Of a DNA stretch of 46,431 bases, positions 7,506 through 16,433 are shown one piece after another. This DNA is from Anaerolineae bacterium (GTDB taxonomy: Bacteria > Chloroflexota > Anaerolineae > Aggregatilineales > Phototrophicaceae): positions 1 to 46,431 of the forward strand of contig JAUZRW010000015.1 in assembly GCA_030950085.1 (NCBI GenBank), written 5' to 3'. The notes beneath the pieces are model-generated. The model worked only from the letters and a program-made list of their open reading frames with translations. It was not told the origin of the DNA and did not search any database. Position numbers and translations under genes: made by a program. Within the stretch, counting starts at the first letter, position 1. Each line of letters opens with the position of its first letter.

Positions 7506-8507
7506 TCAAGGTGAACCGGGGACACCTCCTGTTGTGCTGCCTCCCGTCAGATTAGGGTCTACTGTTGCGGTTGGCGGTAATTCTTCTTTATGGAATGTCC
7601 ACAACGGGCTTTCTGGGCAAATCTGCTGGAAATTGAGATTCAACGGGATAACTTGCCACTGATATTCCCCTCCGGCTGGCATCTCGCTTAAATTCCATGT
7701 TTGATTTTGGCGCAAATCAACCGTGCGTTCTAGCATGTCGATATCATCATCGTCGTTTTCTTCATTGCCATCATTATCCGTATCAGTGTTATCGGCATCA
7801 AAGAAACCCGGCGGATAAATACGAACCAGATTACGCTCTGCCCGCGGTCCGCGCCAATTGAAAACAACCTGCCCTGCATTCTCGATACCCCAAGCGAAAT
7901 TAATCGGTGTCACCACTTCCCACGCTTCATCACAAACAGAGGCTTGTGGTAGTGCATCACCCGGTACACGCAAGCGTTGTCCTACGACGATGTTATCAGG
8001 GTCATCCAAGCAATTGCCCTCAGCGAGTGCATAAATATTGCTATTAAAACGTTGTGCAATCGTCGTCAGCGTATCATTAGTCTGAACTTCATATTCTAAA
8101 CGCCAATCGTCGCGTTTTTCACATGCCTCACCTACCGTTGTCGTGGGCGATGGCAACCCTTGAATACCCTCGACAGTCACATTGACAAAGATGCCCTGTG
8201 TGGGAGTCACAGTTGGGCTAGGTGACGGTGGTGGCGTATTCGTTGGCAATTCTAGCGTCGGCGGATGACGCAGCGTAACAGTCGGTGTTCGCGTTGAAAG
8301 CGGCGTTGCTGGCAATAGTGTTTCAGAAGCAGTTATTGTCACAGTCGCCACTTGTGCAACGATAATCTCTTCGGGTTCTTGCGTTAAGGCATCAGACAAA
8401 GGAAAATCCTCAATCCAATTGGGTAACATTAAGCCCACGCCAAGCGCAAATAAGACCAGTACCAGTGTCATCAACCAGCCCGGTATCGTAATCGTTACTG
8501 ATTTCAT
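7506..8507 (-). CDS. Membrane-anchored LysM-domain protein
   Basis: Protein of 333 residues, last gene of the minus-strand efflux operon. One hydrophobic helix (about 10-29) anchors it with the bulk outside. A Thr/Pro/Ser-rich spacer (about 52-105) leads to a LysM domain (about 138-183: YEVQTNDTLTTIAQRFNSNI ... IVVGQRLRVPG), the fold that binds peptidoglycan or other GlcNAc polymers. The C-terminal part (200-315) is beta-rich and contains an acidic Asp/Asn loop at about 237-255 that may bind calcium; it ends in a Gly/Thr/Pro tail. Its ATG overlaps the TGA of the ATPase gene by four bases, which implies translational coupling. The context suggests that it links the FtsX-type complex to the cell wall. 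Confidence 0.8.
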   Translation of the reverse strand: MKSVTITIPGWLMTLVLVLFALGVGLMLPNWIEDFPLSDALTQEPEEIIVAQVATVTITASETLLPATPLSTRTPTVTLRHPPTLELPTNTPPPSPSPTVTPTQGIFVNVTVEGIQGLPSPTTTVGEACEKRDDWRLEYEVQTNDTLTTIAQRFNSNIYALAEGNCLDDPDNIVVGQRLRVPGDALPQASVCDEAWEVVTPINFAWGIENAGQVVFNWRGPRAERNLVRIYPPGFFDADNTDTDNDGNEENDDDDIDMLERTVDLRQNQTWNLSEMPAGGEYQWQVIPLNLNFQQICPESPLWTFHKEELPPTATVDPNLTGGSTTGGVPGSP

Positions 8508-9247
8508 AAATCAACTTTCTCAATGTCTTGCTCAATATCTTGCTGAAGAATAATGCGCGGTTTTAAGCGCCCCTCATGTAAATCAAAGGCATAGTCAACA
8601 AAGTCGACAACTACTGGATCATGTGAAACAATCAGAAATGCTGTTCCCTGTGCGCGACCTATCCCTTGAAATAACGATAAAATACGGCGTGCAGTGCGCG
8701 TATCAAGACCACTTGTCGGCTCATCGGCAAGGATAATCGCCGGACGTAGTGCCAAAGCCCGTGCAATCGCCACCCGTTGTCGTTGTCCACCCGATAATTG
8801 TCCCGGTAAATGGTCTGACCATGCCGTAAGTCCCACCACTTCAAGCGCACTTTTGACCCGTCGCCGTCGTTCAAATATCTGTAAGCCCGGCAAGCGCAAG
8901 GCAAGGTCGATATTTTCAGCTGCCGTATACGTTGGCAGCAAGGTATAATTCTGGAAAATAAAACCCAAATGCTGACGACGTAATTTCGCCTTTCGCCCGT
9001 CGCGCATTTTGGTTACTTCTTGCTTCATGACCTCGATTCTGCCGTCTGTTGGTTGGTCAAGTGCGCCAATCAAATTCAAGAGTGTTGTTTTGCCACTACC
9101 AGAGGGCCCATACAGTGCAACAAGCGTTCCAGCCTCCACATCCAAATCAATGCCACGCAACACATCCACACGGCGATTGCCTGTCCCAAAAGAGCGTTTC
9201 ACAGCACTACAAGACACCAATACGCCCTCATAACGCGAATCGCTCAT
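8504..9247 (-). CDS. ABC transporter ATP-binding protein (MacB/LolD type), second ATPase
   Basis: ATPase of 247 residues. Walker A is GPSGSGKT (47-54), the Q-loop is FQNYTLLP (98-105), the signature is [15 protein letters not shown] (151-165), Walker B is [12 protein letters not shown] (171-182), and the H-loop is LIVSHDP. The phrase [14 protein letters not shown] and the overall order are typical of the MacB/LolD/FtsE family, which powers FtsX-type permeases that move substrates from the outer face of the membrane or act mechanically. It overlaps the neighbouring genes by four bases on both sides, so it is made with the first ATPase and the LysM protein. All catalytic motifs are intact. Confidence 0.92.
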   Translation of the reverse strand: MSDSRYEGVLVSCSAVKRSFGTGNRRVDVLRGIDLDVEAGTLVALYGPSGSGKTTLLNLIGALDQPTDGRIEVMKQEVTKMRDGRKAKLRRQHLGFIFQNYTLLPTYTAAENIDLALRLPGLQIFERRRRVKSALEVVGLTAWSDHLPGQLSGGQRQRVAIARALALRPAIILADEPTSGLDTRTARRILSLFQGIGRAQGTAFLIVSHDPVVVDFVDYAFDLHEGRLKPRIILQQDIEQDIEKVDL

Positions 9248-10185
9248 TGTTTTTTCTCCTGCTTACGCTTACGCCGAAAGAGCCGCGAGAACAGGGTGTG
9301 TTTTTCTGGCGGCGCATCTTGTGGCAGAATACTCTGTAAAAGAGCATCAACATTGTCACTTTCTTCTGCTTCTGGGCGCAATAATACCCCTTCTGGTCGC
9401 ACTTCAACTGAGATACGCGCTGCTTCTTTGAGGCGTGGCTGGGCATTCTTTGGCAACTGAATCCGCCCCTCATGGTCAATTTTTAGTTCTTCTTCACTGC
9501 CCGACATATCTTGCGCCAACGCACCATCACGCAAAGTCAATACACGGTCAGCATAAGCCGCGACTTCCATATTATGTGTCACCATCAGCACTGTCAGACC
9601 ATGTTTTTCGCGCAAATCCATGAGCAAACTCATCATTGTATCAGAATTTACGCTATCCAATGCGCCTGTGGGTTCATCGGCTAGTAATAATTTCGGTTGA
9701 TTAGCCAAGGCGACTGCAATCGCCACTCGCTGTTGTTGTCCACCCGATAATTGCGTCGGGCGTTTATGATAATGCTCAGATAAATCAACCGAATCCAACA
9801 ATTCACGCGCTCGTTTTTTGCGACCAAAGGGTATCGACCCAGCAAGCATCATCGGCAAAGTGACATTTCCGACAGCCGAGCGATGAAATAGCAGATTTTT
9901 GTCAATTTCTTGCCAGACAAAACCGACTTGATGCAAACGATACTTTGCCAGCGCCCGTCCTTTGAGGTCAAGCAGCGAATCGCCATCGACAATAAGGCTA
10001 CCGGCTGTTGGCGTGTCTAAGCCACCAAGCAAGTTCAAGAGCGAACTTTTCCCTGCCCCACTGGGTCCAATAATAGCGACCATCTCACCGCGTTCCATCT
10101 CGAAATCAATACCGCGCAGGGCAACAATTTCGTGGTCATCCACTTTATAGGCTTTGACAATTTGCTTACATTCGATAAATGGCAT
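9244..10185 (-). CDS. ABC transporter ATP-binding protein (MacB/LolD type) with C-terminal extension
   Basis: ATPase of 313 residues. Walker A is GPSGAGKS (40-47), the Q-loop region is WQEIDKNLLFHRSAVGN, the signature is LSGGQQQRVAIAVAL (146-160), Walker B is LLLADEPTGALD (166-177), and the H-loop is VTHNMEVA. The first 220 residues are a complete MacB/LolD-type domain. The last 90 or so are extra: an acidic linker, then IDHEGRIQLPKNAQ and ISVEVRPEGVLLRPEAE, ending in a Lys/Arg-rich tail. The IQLP piece looks like a small beta module of AbrB type, so it may be a regulatory or dimerising add-on; that is inference. The gene ends with a 4-base overlap with the second ATPase gene. Having two different ATPases with one permease suggests a heterodimeric motor. 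Confidence 0.9.
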   Translation of the reverse strand: MPFIECKQIVKAYKVDDHEIVALRGIDFEMERGEMVAIIGPSGAGKSSLLNLLGGLDTPTAGSLIVDGDSLLDLKGRALAKYRLHQVGFVWQEIDKNLLFHRSAVGNVTLPMMLAGSIPFGRKKRARELLDSVDLSEHYHKRPTQLSGGQQQRVAIAVALANQPKLLLADEPTGALDSVNSDTMMSLLMDLREKHGLTVLMVTHNMEVAAYADRVLTLRDGALAQDMSGSEEELKIDHEGRIQLPKNAQPRLKEAARISVEVRPEGVLLRPEAEESDNVDALLQSILPQDAPPEKHTLFSRLFRRKRKQEKKQ

Positions 10186-10248
10186 GATTTTTTTCTAGTT
10201 ATCGGTTATTGGGTAAATTACTATACATCCTAAAATTTTCGGCTTGAT

Positions 10249-11610
10249 TTACTGTTGCACAATGATATCACCCTCTTCAAGACCACTTTCGATTTCGACA
10301 CGGTCATCCGTTTGCAAACCAATCTCGACATCGCGTACCCGTTCGCCATCGTCAGTTTGCACCACAACAAATGTCCGATTGCCAAATTCATTGACAGCTT
10401 GTGGTGGCAACCATAGCGTATTGAGACTTTCGCGCAGGGTCATCTCGGCTTCAACCAATGCGCCTTGTTGCAATTCCGGCAATGTCGCTGCCACACGAAC
10501 CGTCTGGTCAACATCTCGATTGCTTAACGGCAAATTACGAATGATACATTGCACTTCTAAATCGGGATTATTGGCATCACGACAAATCCCAACCTGTCCA
10601 ATTTGCAGTAGTTGAATATCATTGAAAGACAGATTCGCTATCCCCTCAAGTGGTTCAGGCAAAGCAATCGTAATCACTGTTGTAAAGGCTTGTACTGTAT
10701 CTCCGGCTTGAATTGTCACTTCAATAACCACGCCAGCAAACGGCGCAATCAGAGTCGATTGGCTAATTTGCTCAATCGTGCGGTCTAGGGCAATTTGAGA
10801 CTCAATTACTGCATCGACTAAATCAGGGTCGCCACCTCCATCTTGTGCGCGTTCCAGATTAATTTCAGCTTGTAAAACCGAATTTTCTTGCCTATCGACA
10901 CTTAATGCCGAATTGTAATAACTGGCTACCGCATCACTATATGAGCGCCGACGCTGTGCGAGATTTTCTTGGGCGCTCAGGAGCTGCTCATACGCATTAT
11001 CGACAGAACTGGCAGGTGAATCAGGGCGGCTGACTGTATCATCATAAGAGCGTTCGGCATTCTCAACTTGACGCTCTGCCGCCACAACAGCATCCGCCGC
11101 ATTTTGTACAGATGACCATGGCAAAGTTGCCCGTTGCCCATCCAATGTTAAATTTTGGTTGGCGAGGTTAAATTGGGCATCAACAACCGCATTAGAACTA
11201 TTATCGCCCCCTTCATCCAAACGTCGCCGTGCTGCATCTAAGGCTAATTGATTACGAATCAGTTGGTCTTCAAGTTCATCAATTTGCAAATCAGCCAACA
11301 CCGCACCCGCTTCAATCGTGTCGCCGCTACGAACCGTCACATTGCGAACTGTTCCTTGTACCTCAAACGAGAGTTGCTGTTGGTCACGCGGTAGCCAACG
11401 CCCACGAAAGATGAAGGTCTCACGCACATCACCGCGTTGAACGCTGTATGTCGTGCGTGCTGCGGCTTGTGCCGTCGGAATCGGTGTGACAGTTGGCAAG
11501 ACTTGTTCCTGCTGGTCAGGAATCGCTTCACATCCCACGAGAACAAAGACTAATACCACTATAAAAAACCATTGTTGCATTGCATTTTCCGTTCGTTTTT
11601 TGCTTGACAA
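10249..11610 (-). CDS. Periplasmic adaptor / membrane fusion lipoprotein (HlyD/MacA-like)
   Basis: Adaptor subunit of 453 residues. A lipoprotein signal is present (VFVLVGC, lipidated Cys27 if the TTG at 11610 is used). The order is typical: a beta-barrel/lipoyl half motif (VQGTVRNVTVRSGDTIEAGAVLADL), a long helical hairpin (about 115-260, with VVAAERQVENAERSYDD and ENLAQRRRSYSDAV), the second lipoyl half (STLIAPFAGVVIEVTIQAGD), and C-terminal beta domains. Start choice: TTG at 11610 gives a positively charged leader (KKR) before the hydrophobic core; the in-frame ATG at 11580 gives a shorter leader without charge. Neither has a strong ribosome site. It follows the FtsX gene after 75 bases. 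In MacAB-type pumps this subunit contacts the permease and gates substrate. Confidence 0.85.
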   Translation of the reverse strand: MSSKKRTENAMQQWFFIVVLVFVLVGCEAIPDQQEQVLPTVTPIPTAQAAARTTYSVQRGDVRETFIFRGRWLPRDQQQLSFEVQGTVRNVTVRSGDTIEAGAVLADLQIDELEDQLIRNQLALDAARRRLDEGGDNSSNAVVDAQFNLANQNLTLDGQRATLPWSSVQNAADAVVAAERQVENAERSYDDTVSRPDSPASSVDNAYEQLLSAQENLAQRRRSYSDAVASYYNSALSVDRQENSVLQAEINLERAQDGGGDPDLVDAVIESQIALDRTIEQISQSTLIAPFAGVVIEVTIQAGDTVQAFTTVITIALPEPLEGIANLSFNDIQLLQIGQVGICRDANNPDLEVQCIIRNLPLSNRDVDQTVRVAATLPELQQGALVEAEMTLRESLNTLWLPPQAVNEFGNRTFVVVQTDDGERVRDVEIGLQTDDRVEIESGLEEGDIIVQQ

Positions 11611-11685
11611 AGTATCTGAGATAACGCTATAACACTCATCCCACTTTGCATTTTGGATAAGGAATGATGAAAACCCGAAAGGGTA

Positions 11686-14454
11686 TTACGTATCACCCAA
11701 CTTCACGACATTCGACAATTGTTGGCGGCTGAGAACGAGCGACAGCATAATCGTCACAACCAGTAAAACACCTGCGAACACAAGATAAACAATCGTGATA
11801 TTTGTCCAGTCAACACGCACCTGATACGGTGGCAATCCGCCGCTAAAATCGAAATACGGTAAGAACAAACGCGATGTTCCGACTCCGATAGCTGTTCCGC
11901 TAAGAATACCGCTTGCCGCTACCATGCCCTGTAAAAGAATGATATAAATCCGCACCGAAAATCCACTCAAGCCCATAGCGCGCAATGACCCCAACTGTGC
12001 CGATTGCGCCCGAAACGAAGCCGTACTCTGAATCACTGCCCCAATAAGCGTTAAGGTAATCGAAGCCACAAAGCCAATCGACAAAAATCCGAGAACACCA
12101 CGTCGGGCAGGTTCAGCCTGTGCTTGTTCTAATTGCTGCTGTGGTTCAATCCAACGCAGCACCGGAAAATCAATGGCTTCAATATTTGCTTGAACTTCTT
12201 CTGCTGTATACGTAGGTGCAACATCAACCCAGATGTTATAGGGCAAGACTGTTCCCACAACTTCAAATATCGGCTCAATACTGGTAATCAGATAAAATTG
12301 TTGGGCAGAGGGGTCTACTGTCGGGAAGTAGTCAATAAAGCCGACCACAACCGCGCGAATCTCGCTTTGCCATTCGTCTAATGCCCGAACCTGATAGCGC
12401 AATTCTTCGCCCAATAGCACGCCGTATTGTTCAGCAACTTGTCTATCGAGGATGATTCCCGTTCGATTACCGGCTAAGTCATTGAGCATTTCGGCAAGTG
12501 GCACAGCACTAAAATCACTCCGCATTCGAGAAGCAGCCGCTAATCCGGCACGGTCAACGCCGATGACTGTACCTGTTAATCGCTGCCCACCGACTGTCAA
12601 ACGACCATCATATTTACCCAAGCGTGACAAAGTTTCAATGCCTTCAACGGTCAAGAGTTCACCTATTGGCGGCGCATTATAACCCACCACTTCTTGCGAA
12701 GTCTGTCCACTATCGTCTTGAGAGGTTTCGGTCTGTGCATCCGCAATCGTTACCAACACTAAATCTGAGCCAACACGATAATTAATCACATCAATGAGAC
12801 TCGCATCTAGCGTACTTGCCATAGATGCCGTGAAACCTGTTAAACTCAGTGTGAAAGCTGTCATCAACAACGTGCCACGATAACGCCCCATACTGCGTGT
12901 CAATTCGCGCAAAGCCATCAAAAATGAGATGTTACTGGTCACAGCCACTATCCGCGCCAAAATACCGAGTACCATCGGCAAAATCCGCAAGAAAAGCAGC
13001 GTCAAGCCGAAAGCAAACAATGTCGGACCCACAAACGTTAAGGGGTCAGCAAAAGGGGTATCCGCACTCGCTTGAATGCCATCTTGCCGTTGCAATGTCC
13101 ACAGCACATAAATTGCAGGAACAATCGCCATAATATCGAGATAAGCGCGTTGCCACCATGCCTTTGAGGGGCTAATACTCATCCGTTTGAGGCTATTAAT
13201 ATTCTGGCGTGTGACTTGCCATGCCAAAAATAAACCACTACTTGCTGTGATGAAACCTGTCGCAACAGCAATCATCAGTGCTTCACGAGTAATCACAATT
13301 TCTGTAACCGAACTCACACCTGTAAAGTTAAGAAACGAAGCTGTTTGACCAATCAGTTGCACAACATATGGACTGCCAACAAGCGCAATTGCCAATGCTC
13401 CGGCGATAATCATGAGCCACATCAGCACATGAACTGTGAGTACCGCGCCACGACTCATGCCCCGACTACGTAAGGTGACATCTTCAGCCTGTTGACGTGA
13501 GACCAATAAACCTGCGACAAGCGACACAAAATACAGCACCAAACCGCCTACTGGCAAAATGATAATGAAAAGTTGCTGTGTCAGTAAATCGACTTCGGCA
13601 TTAAAGGCTCTCAAATTATCATCCGGTGAGCCATTCGGACGAATACCCGGTAAGACTCGTTCTATCTGTCGCCAACCATCGGCACTATTCACTAATAAGC
13701 CATCAATTTCCGATGTGCGTAGACCACTGCCATCAAAGCGAATCATCCACGCGACTTCATCAATCGGATTTTCGGAATCTTCCAACAATGTCAACAGTGT
13801 TTGTGGTTCAACCAGAAGCACTTGCTCAAAAAACCGCGTCGGGAATATCCATGAAGGGTCATCAGGATTAATGGCTCGCCACAGTGCCGCAACGTAAGCA
13901 TCAAGCACTTGCCCACCCTGCCGCTGAATCGTTACCTCATCCCCCACTTGAATCCCGTTGGTAAATAGCATGACTTCTGGCAATAGCAGAGGAATACGGT
14001 CATTTTCATCATCAGGTGCTGGATTCCACTCGCCAGCACTGATAATAATTTGCGATTCATTACCTTGCAGCGACCCTACGCCAAATGTCCCAATCGGCAC
14101 ATTAGATTCGGCAAAACGTGCTTGCCCTGTGCCACCGCGCACATAACGAACGGTCATATCCTCTGGAAGTCCGATTTTTTCGACAAAGCGGTTTTCGATA
14201 GCACTACTCGCAACCTGCATATCATCAATACCGATGTTGCCATTCCATGCACCGAGATAGCGATAACGATAAGCATACGGTGGGTCATCAAGCCGTGATT
14301 CGAGGATACCTGTATAGACTGAATCGACATACAACGGCAAACTTAAGGCAAGCGTCGTTGCAACACCAATCCCGACCAACACCCAGAACACAAGAATAAT
14401 GTGTTGCCAGATACGTTCAATTGTAAAACCCACTATATCCAACAAGCGAAACAA
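11686..14454 (-). CDS. Large FtsX-like ABC permease (two FtsX domains)
   Basis: Membrane protein of 922 residues, first gene of the operon. An N-terminal helix (about 17-40) is followed by a large extracytoplasmic domain (about 45-285), then a first FtsX-type helix bundle (about 292-420), further helices, a second extracytoplasmic domain (about 560-770, including GYNAPPIGELLTVEGIETLS), and a second FtsX bundle (about 780-915: IGFVASITLTLIGAVIQSTAS, then LRAMGLSGFSVRIYI). This duplicated layout matches the FtsX-like permeases of lipid or peptide export systems. The start is a TTG, supported by GAGGAG five bases upstream and no better ATG. It is probably driven by the two ATPases downstream. 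Confidence 0.88.
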   Translation of the reverse strand: MFRLLDIVGFTIERIWQHIILVFWVLVGIGVATTLALSLPLYVDSVYTGILESRLDDPPYAYRYRYLGAWNGNIGIDDMQVASSAIENRFVEKIGLPEDMTVRYVRGGTGQARFAESNVPIGTFGVGSLQGNESQIIISAGEWNPAPDDENDRIPLLLPEVMLFTNGIQVGDEVTIQRQGGQVLDAYVAALWRAINPDDPSWIFPTRFFEQVLLVEPQTLLTLLEDSENPIDEVAWMIRFDGSGLRTSEIDGLLVNSADGWRQIERVLPGIRPNGSPDDNLRAFNAEVDLLTQQLFIIILPVGGLVLYFVSLVAGLLVSRQQAEDVTLRSRGMSRGAVLTVHVLMWLMIIAGALAIALVGSPYVVQLIGQTASFLNFTGVSSVTEIVITREALMIAVATGFITASSGLFLAWQVTRQNINSLKRMSISPSKAWWQRAYLDIMAIVPAIYVLWTLQRQDGIQASADTPFADPLTFVGPTLFAFGLTLLFLRILPMVLGILARIVAVTSNISFLMALRELTRSMGRYRGTLLMTAFTLSLTGFTASMASTLDASLIDVINYRVGSDLVLVTIADAQTETSQDDSGQTSQEVVGYNAPPIGELLTVEGIETLSRLGKYDGRLTVGGQRLTGTVIGVDRAGLAAASRMRSDFSAVPLAEMLNDLAGNRTGIILDRQVAEQYGVLLGEELRYQVRALDEWQSEIRAVVVGFIDYFPTVDPSAQQFYLITSIEPIFEVVGTVLPYNIWVDVAPTYTAEEVQANIEAIDFPVLRWIEPQQQLEQAQAEPARRGVLGFLSIGFVASITLTLIGAVIQSTASFRAQSAQLGSLRAMGLSGFSVRIYIILLQGMVAASGILSGTAIGVGTSRLFLPYFDFSGGLPPYQVRVDWTNITIVYLVFAGVLLVVTIMLSLVLSRQQLSNVVKLGDT

Positions 14455-14780
14455 AATTACTCCTCAATCGCCATTTCCTACAATGCTATACGCAGAAAAT
14501 CGCCATTTGTGACAAATCTCTCAAATGGCTCTCATATTATCAATAATATAAAGAGACTGCCCTAATCAACAGCTTATCATTGTAATGATTTTCGTCAGCT
14601 TGTAAGAGGGTAGCTTGCGTGGAATAGCGCATCAAAATTAGTTCTGATAAATACCTGCCCTTCTCCAGTAGAAAAGGACAGGATAACTATAAGTTTCACA
14701 TGCTAACAGCTTGGTTTTGACTCACAAGCGCAATGAAGGCATCTTATAAGGTAGGGAATATCTAAAATATAGAGTTTAGA
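14455..14780. other. Intergenic region with the efflux-operon promoter
   Basis: This 326-base spacer has no convincing gene. Its left end carries the ribosome site and likely promoter and operator of the FtsX operon, described separately. The rest (about 14560-14780) is AT-rich with short imperfect hairpins, for example CCTGCCCTTCTCC...AGGACAGG near 14655-14692. Nothing else could be identified. Confidence 0.5.
14466..14529 (-). promoter_or_regulatory. Likely operator and promoter of the FtsX operon
   Basis: AATCGCCATTT occurs twice (about 14466 and 14498), and GCCATTTG (14502-14509) is mirrored by CAAATGGC (14522-14529), giving three copies of a half-site. On the minus strand, TTGTCA followed 19 bases later by TATAGC is a weak promoter, with its -35 inside the inverted repeat. 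An operator that blocks RNA polymerase would be placed like this. Regulator unknown. Confidence 0.4.
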
Positions 14781-15011
14781 TTAACTATGGGCATAATTCA
14801 TGAGGAAGTATAAGCGCCCCGAAACCTCGGCGGCAATTTTTGATTCATAGGCTTCACCATCCGATGCGACCCCAAATATACTCTTATCGGCTTCAAGGAT
14901 TTCGATTTTCCAGCCATAAGAGATATCGTCATCGTTGCGTGTGCATTCCACCACCAGCCGAAAACCATCTGCCAATGATTCTGAGTAGACAATCTCTGAT
15001 GACTTTGCCAT
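14781..15011 (-). CDS. Small conserved-looking hypothetical protein
   Basis: A 76-residue acidic protein with no membrane segment or signal peptide. The sequence alternates strand-like stretches (EIVYSESLADGFRLVVECTR, YGWKIEILEADKSIFGVASD) and ends in a helix (YESKIAAEVSGRLYFLMNYA), which suggests a small alpha/beta fold. An AGAG sequence lies upstream of the ATG. It is the only sensible reading of this stretch; a competing 79-residue frame has poorer composition. I do not recognise the family. It could be transcribed alone, as its neighbours are over 300 bases away downstream and divergent upstream. Confidence 0.55.
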   Translation of the reverse strand: MAKSSEIVYSESLADGFRLVVECTRNDDDISYGWKIEILEADKSIFGVASDGEAYESKIAAEVSGRLYFLMNYAHS

Positions 15012-15160
15012 GATGTTATCTCTTCGTATGGTTTCAATTTCAGTGTATCACATCTGAAGCATTCGCTGTGTTGACACTTTCGGACACGATAAATATGGAA
15101 CTTCTCTGCCTATTCCACGTAATTGATTAATGAACACATTATCAATTAGGAGTAGTTCAC

Positions 15161-15619
15161 ATGGACAAATCCAAAGATAAATCAAGTCAAAAGTTAGCGG
15201 CACGCTCAGTCGCCTATGCTCTCACTATACCTATCGTCTTTTTTGCAACACTCATCGGACTCTCTGTGATGTTCGTTCTCGGACGCAATATCTACACTGA
15301 CATCTCAGGCGGAAATGTGAACCTGTTTACGGTTACAATGCAAGCGTTTCTGTTTAGCATTTTAGGTTTCTCATTGGTGAAAATGCAAAGCCTCGCCAAC
15401 CGCGATAAGCATATTTGGCGAACACTAGCCACACGTTGGCAAGATAAACGCCGCGAAGACCAACGTATTGAACCCCTTCTACAACGGCATCATGAAACCA
15501 CCACTGAGGATGACTTCGTAGCTGTCCGTGTTCAAGATGATAGACAATCCAGCCAAACTGAGGATGAATTTGTAGCAATCCGTGTCCAAGATGACAGGCA
15601 ATCCAGCCAAAAGAGTTAA
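15161..15619 (+). CDS. Small two-helix membrane protein with duplicated C-terminal peptide
   Basis: A 152-residue protein of unknown function with a good ribosome site (AGGAG) before the ATG. A Lys/Ser-rich start is followed by two hydrophobic helices (about 17-40 and 54-73), then a basic stretch (about 80-110: NRDKHIWRTLATRWQDKRRE). The end consists of an 18-residue peptide repeated twice (TEDDFVAVRVQDDRQSSQ at 115-132, and a near copy at 133-150). Both ends are predicted to be cytoplasmic. The hydrophilic tail could be a protein-binding peptide. It lies 276 bases before the remnant ABC exporter genes and may not be related to them. I do not recognise a family. Confidence 0.65.
   Translation: MDKSKDKSSQKLAARSVAYALTIPIVFFATLIGLSVMFVLGRNIYTDISGGNVNLFTVTMQAFLFSILGFSLVKMQSLANRDKHIWRTLATRWQDKRREDQRIEPLLQRHHETTTEDDFVAVRVQDDRQSSQTEDEFVAIRVQDDRQSSQKS
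15503..15610 (+). repeat. 54-bp tandem duplication inside a gene
   Basis: Two adjacent 54-bp units (15503-15556 and 15557-15610) encode the same 18-residue peptide with two conservative changes (D to E, V to I). Most of the DNA differences are at third positions, so the duplicate is not brand new and the peptide appears to be kept by selection. Confidence 0.8.
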
Positions 15620-15894
15620 ATACGCGACAGAATGGCATAATCTCATAGCCTCCTGTAACCACTATCAAGTGTCTGTTAATCTTGTCTTTGCAATACGACC
15701 ATGACCGCGAATGTAGCACATCAGTTACTAGAATGGTCTGAATGGTGATAGACAATATTCCTTGTCATGATAAGGTAGTAAGTCGATAAAGCGACGTATT
15801 GCTAGTTTTATGCACAGTCTACTAGGCGACCTCATCAGCCATTTGCGTATGATGGCGATATTATCGTAGCCGTGGACAAGGAGATTCCGTTTTT

Positions 15895-16431
15895 ATGAGA
15901 ACAGGCTTGCGTACTTGGCGGCGCATGATTGGTTACATCAAACCCTACCGCTATTGGGCGTTTTTTGCATTTGTGGGTGCAGTGGCTAGCAACTTTCTCG
16001 GTATCGCCATCCCTGTTATTCTCCAAGAAGTCATTGATAAGGGAATTGCCCTCAACGATGCCAATTTTATGGCTGCGGCAGGTATTTTTGTGGTGTTTCT
16101 CGGTTTTCTTCGTGGCATTGCGGGTTTTCTAACGCGCTATTTTGGAGAGCGCCAATCGCTATTTATCGCCTACGATATGCGAAACGAGATTTACGATAAG
16201 GTACAGGCACTCCCTTCAACCTATCATGATAATGCCCAAGTCGGGACTATCGTAACTCGTGCTATTAGTGATGTTAATGAAATTCAGCGATACTACGCTT
16301 TTGGTTTGTTGGAAGACCAAGAGCGTATCCGCCGCGAGAGTGCGCTTGCAGGGACTTACAAACCGGTGAGGCATACTAAACGGGCGACGGAAGAGTTCAG
16401 AGCCATTATTGACCGAACCAGAAGGAAATAA
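15895..16431 (+). pseudogene. ABC exporter half-gene with internal deletion (first of pair)
   Basis: The first 140 residues are the start of an ABC exporter membrane domain: helix 1 (YWAFFAFVGAVASNFLGIAI), helix 2 (AAAGIFVVFLGFLRGIAGFL) and the loop motifs RNEIYDKVQALPSTYHDNAQ and GTIVTRAISDVNEIQR. At about residue 140 (near 16315) the sequence jumps in frame to DQERIRRESALAGTY, a basic tail like that found after the nucleotide-binding domain of such exporters. Helices 3-6 and the whole ATPase domain, about 400 residues, are absent: there is no Walker A, signature or Walker B. The frame is open, but the product could not work as a transporter. The start ATG at 15895 lacks a strong ribosome site. 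A tiny membrane-protein role cannot be excluded. Confidence 0.8.
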
Positions 16432-16433
16432 TT

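Noticed and set aside
14798-15037. A 79-codon minus-strand frame overlapping the 76-residue gene.
   Set aside because: It is rich in Trp, His and Met with no plausible fold, and the other frame has better composition and start context.
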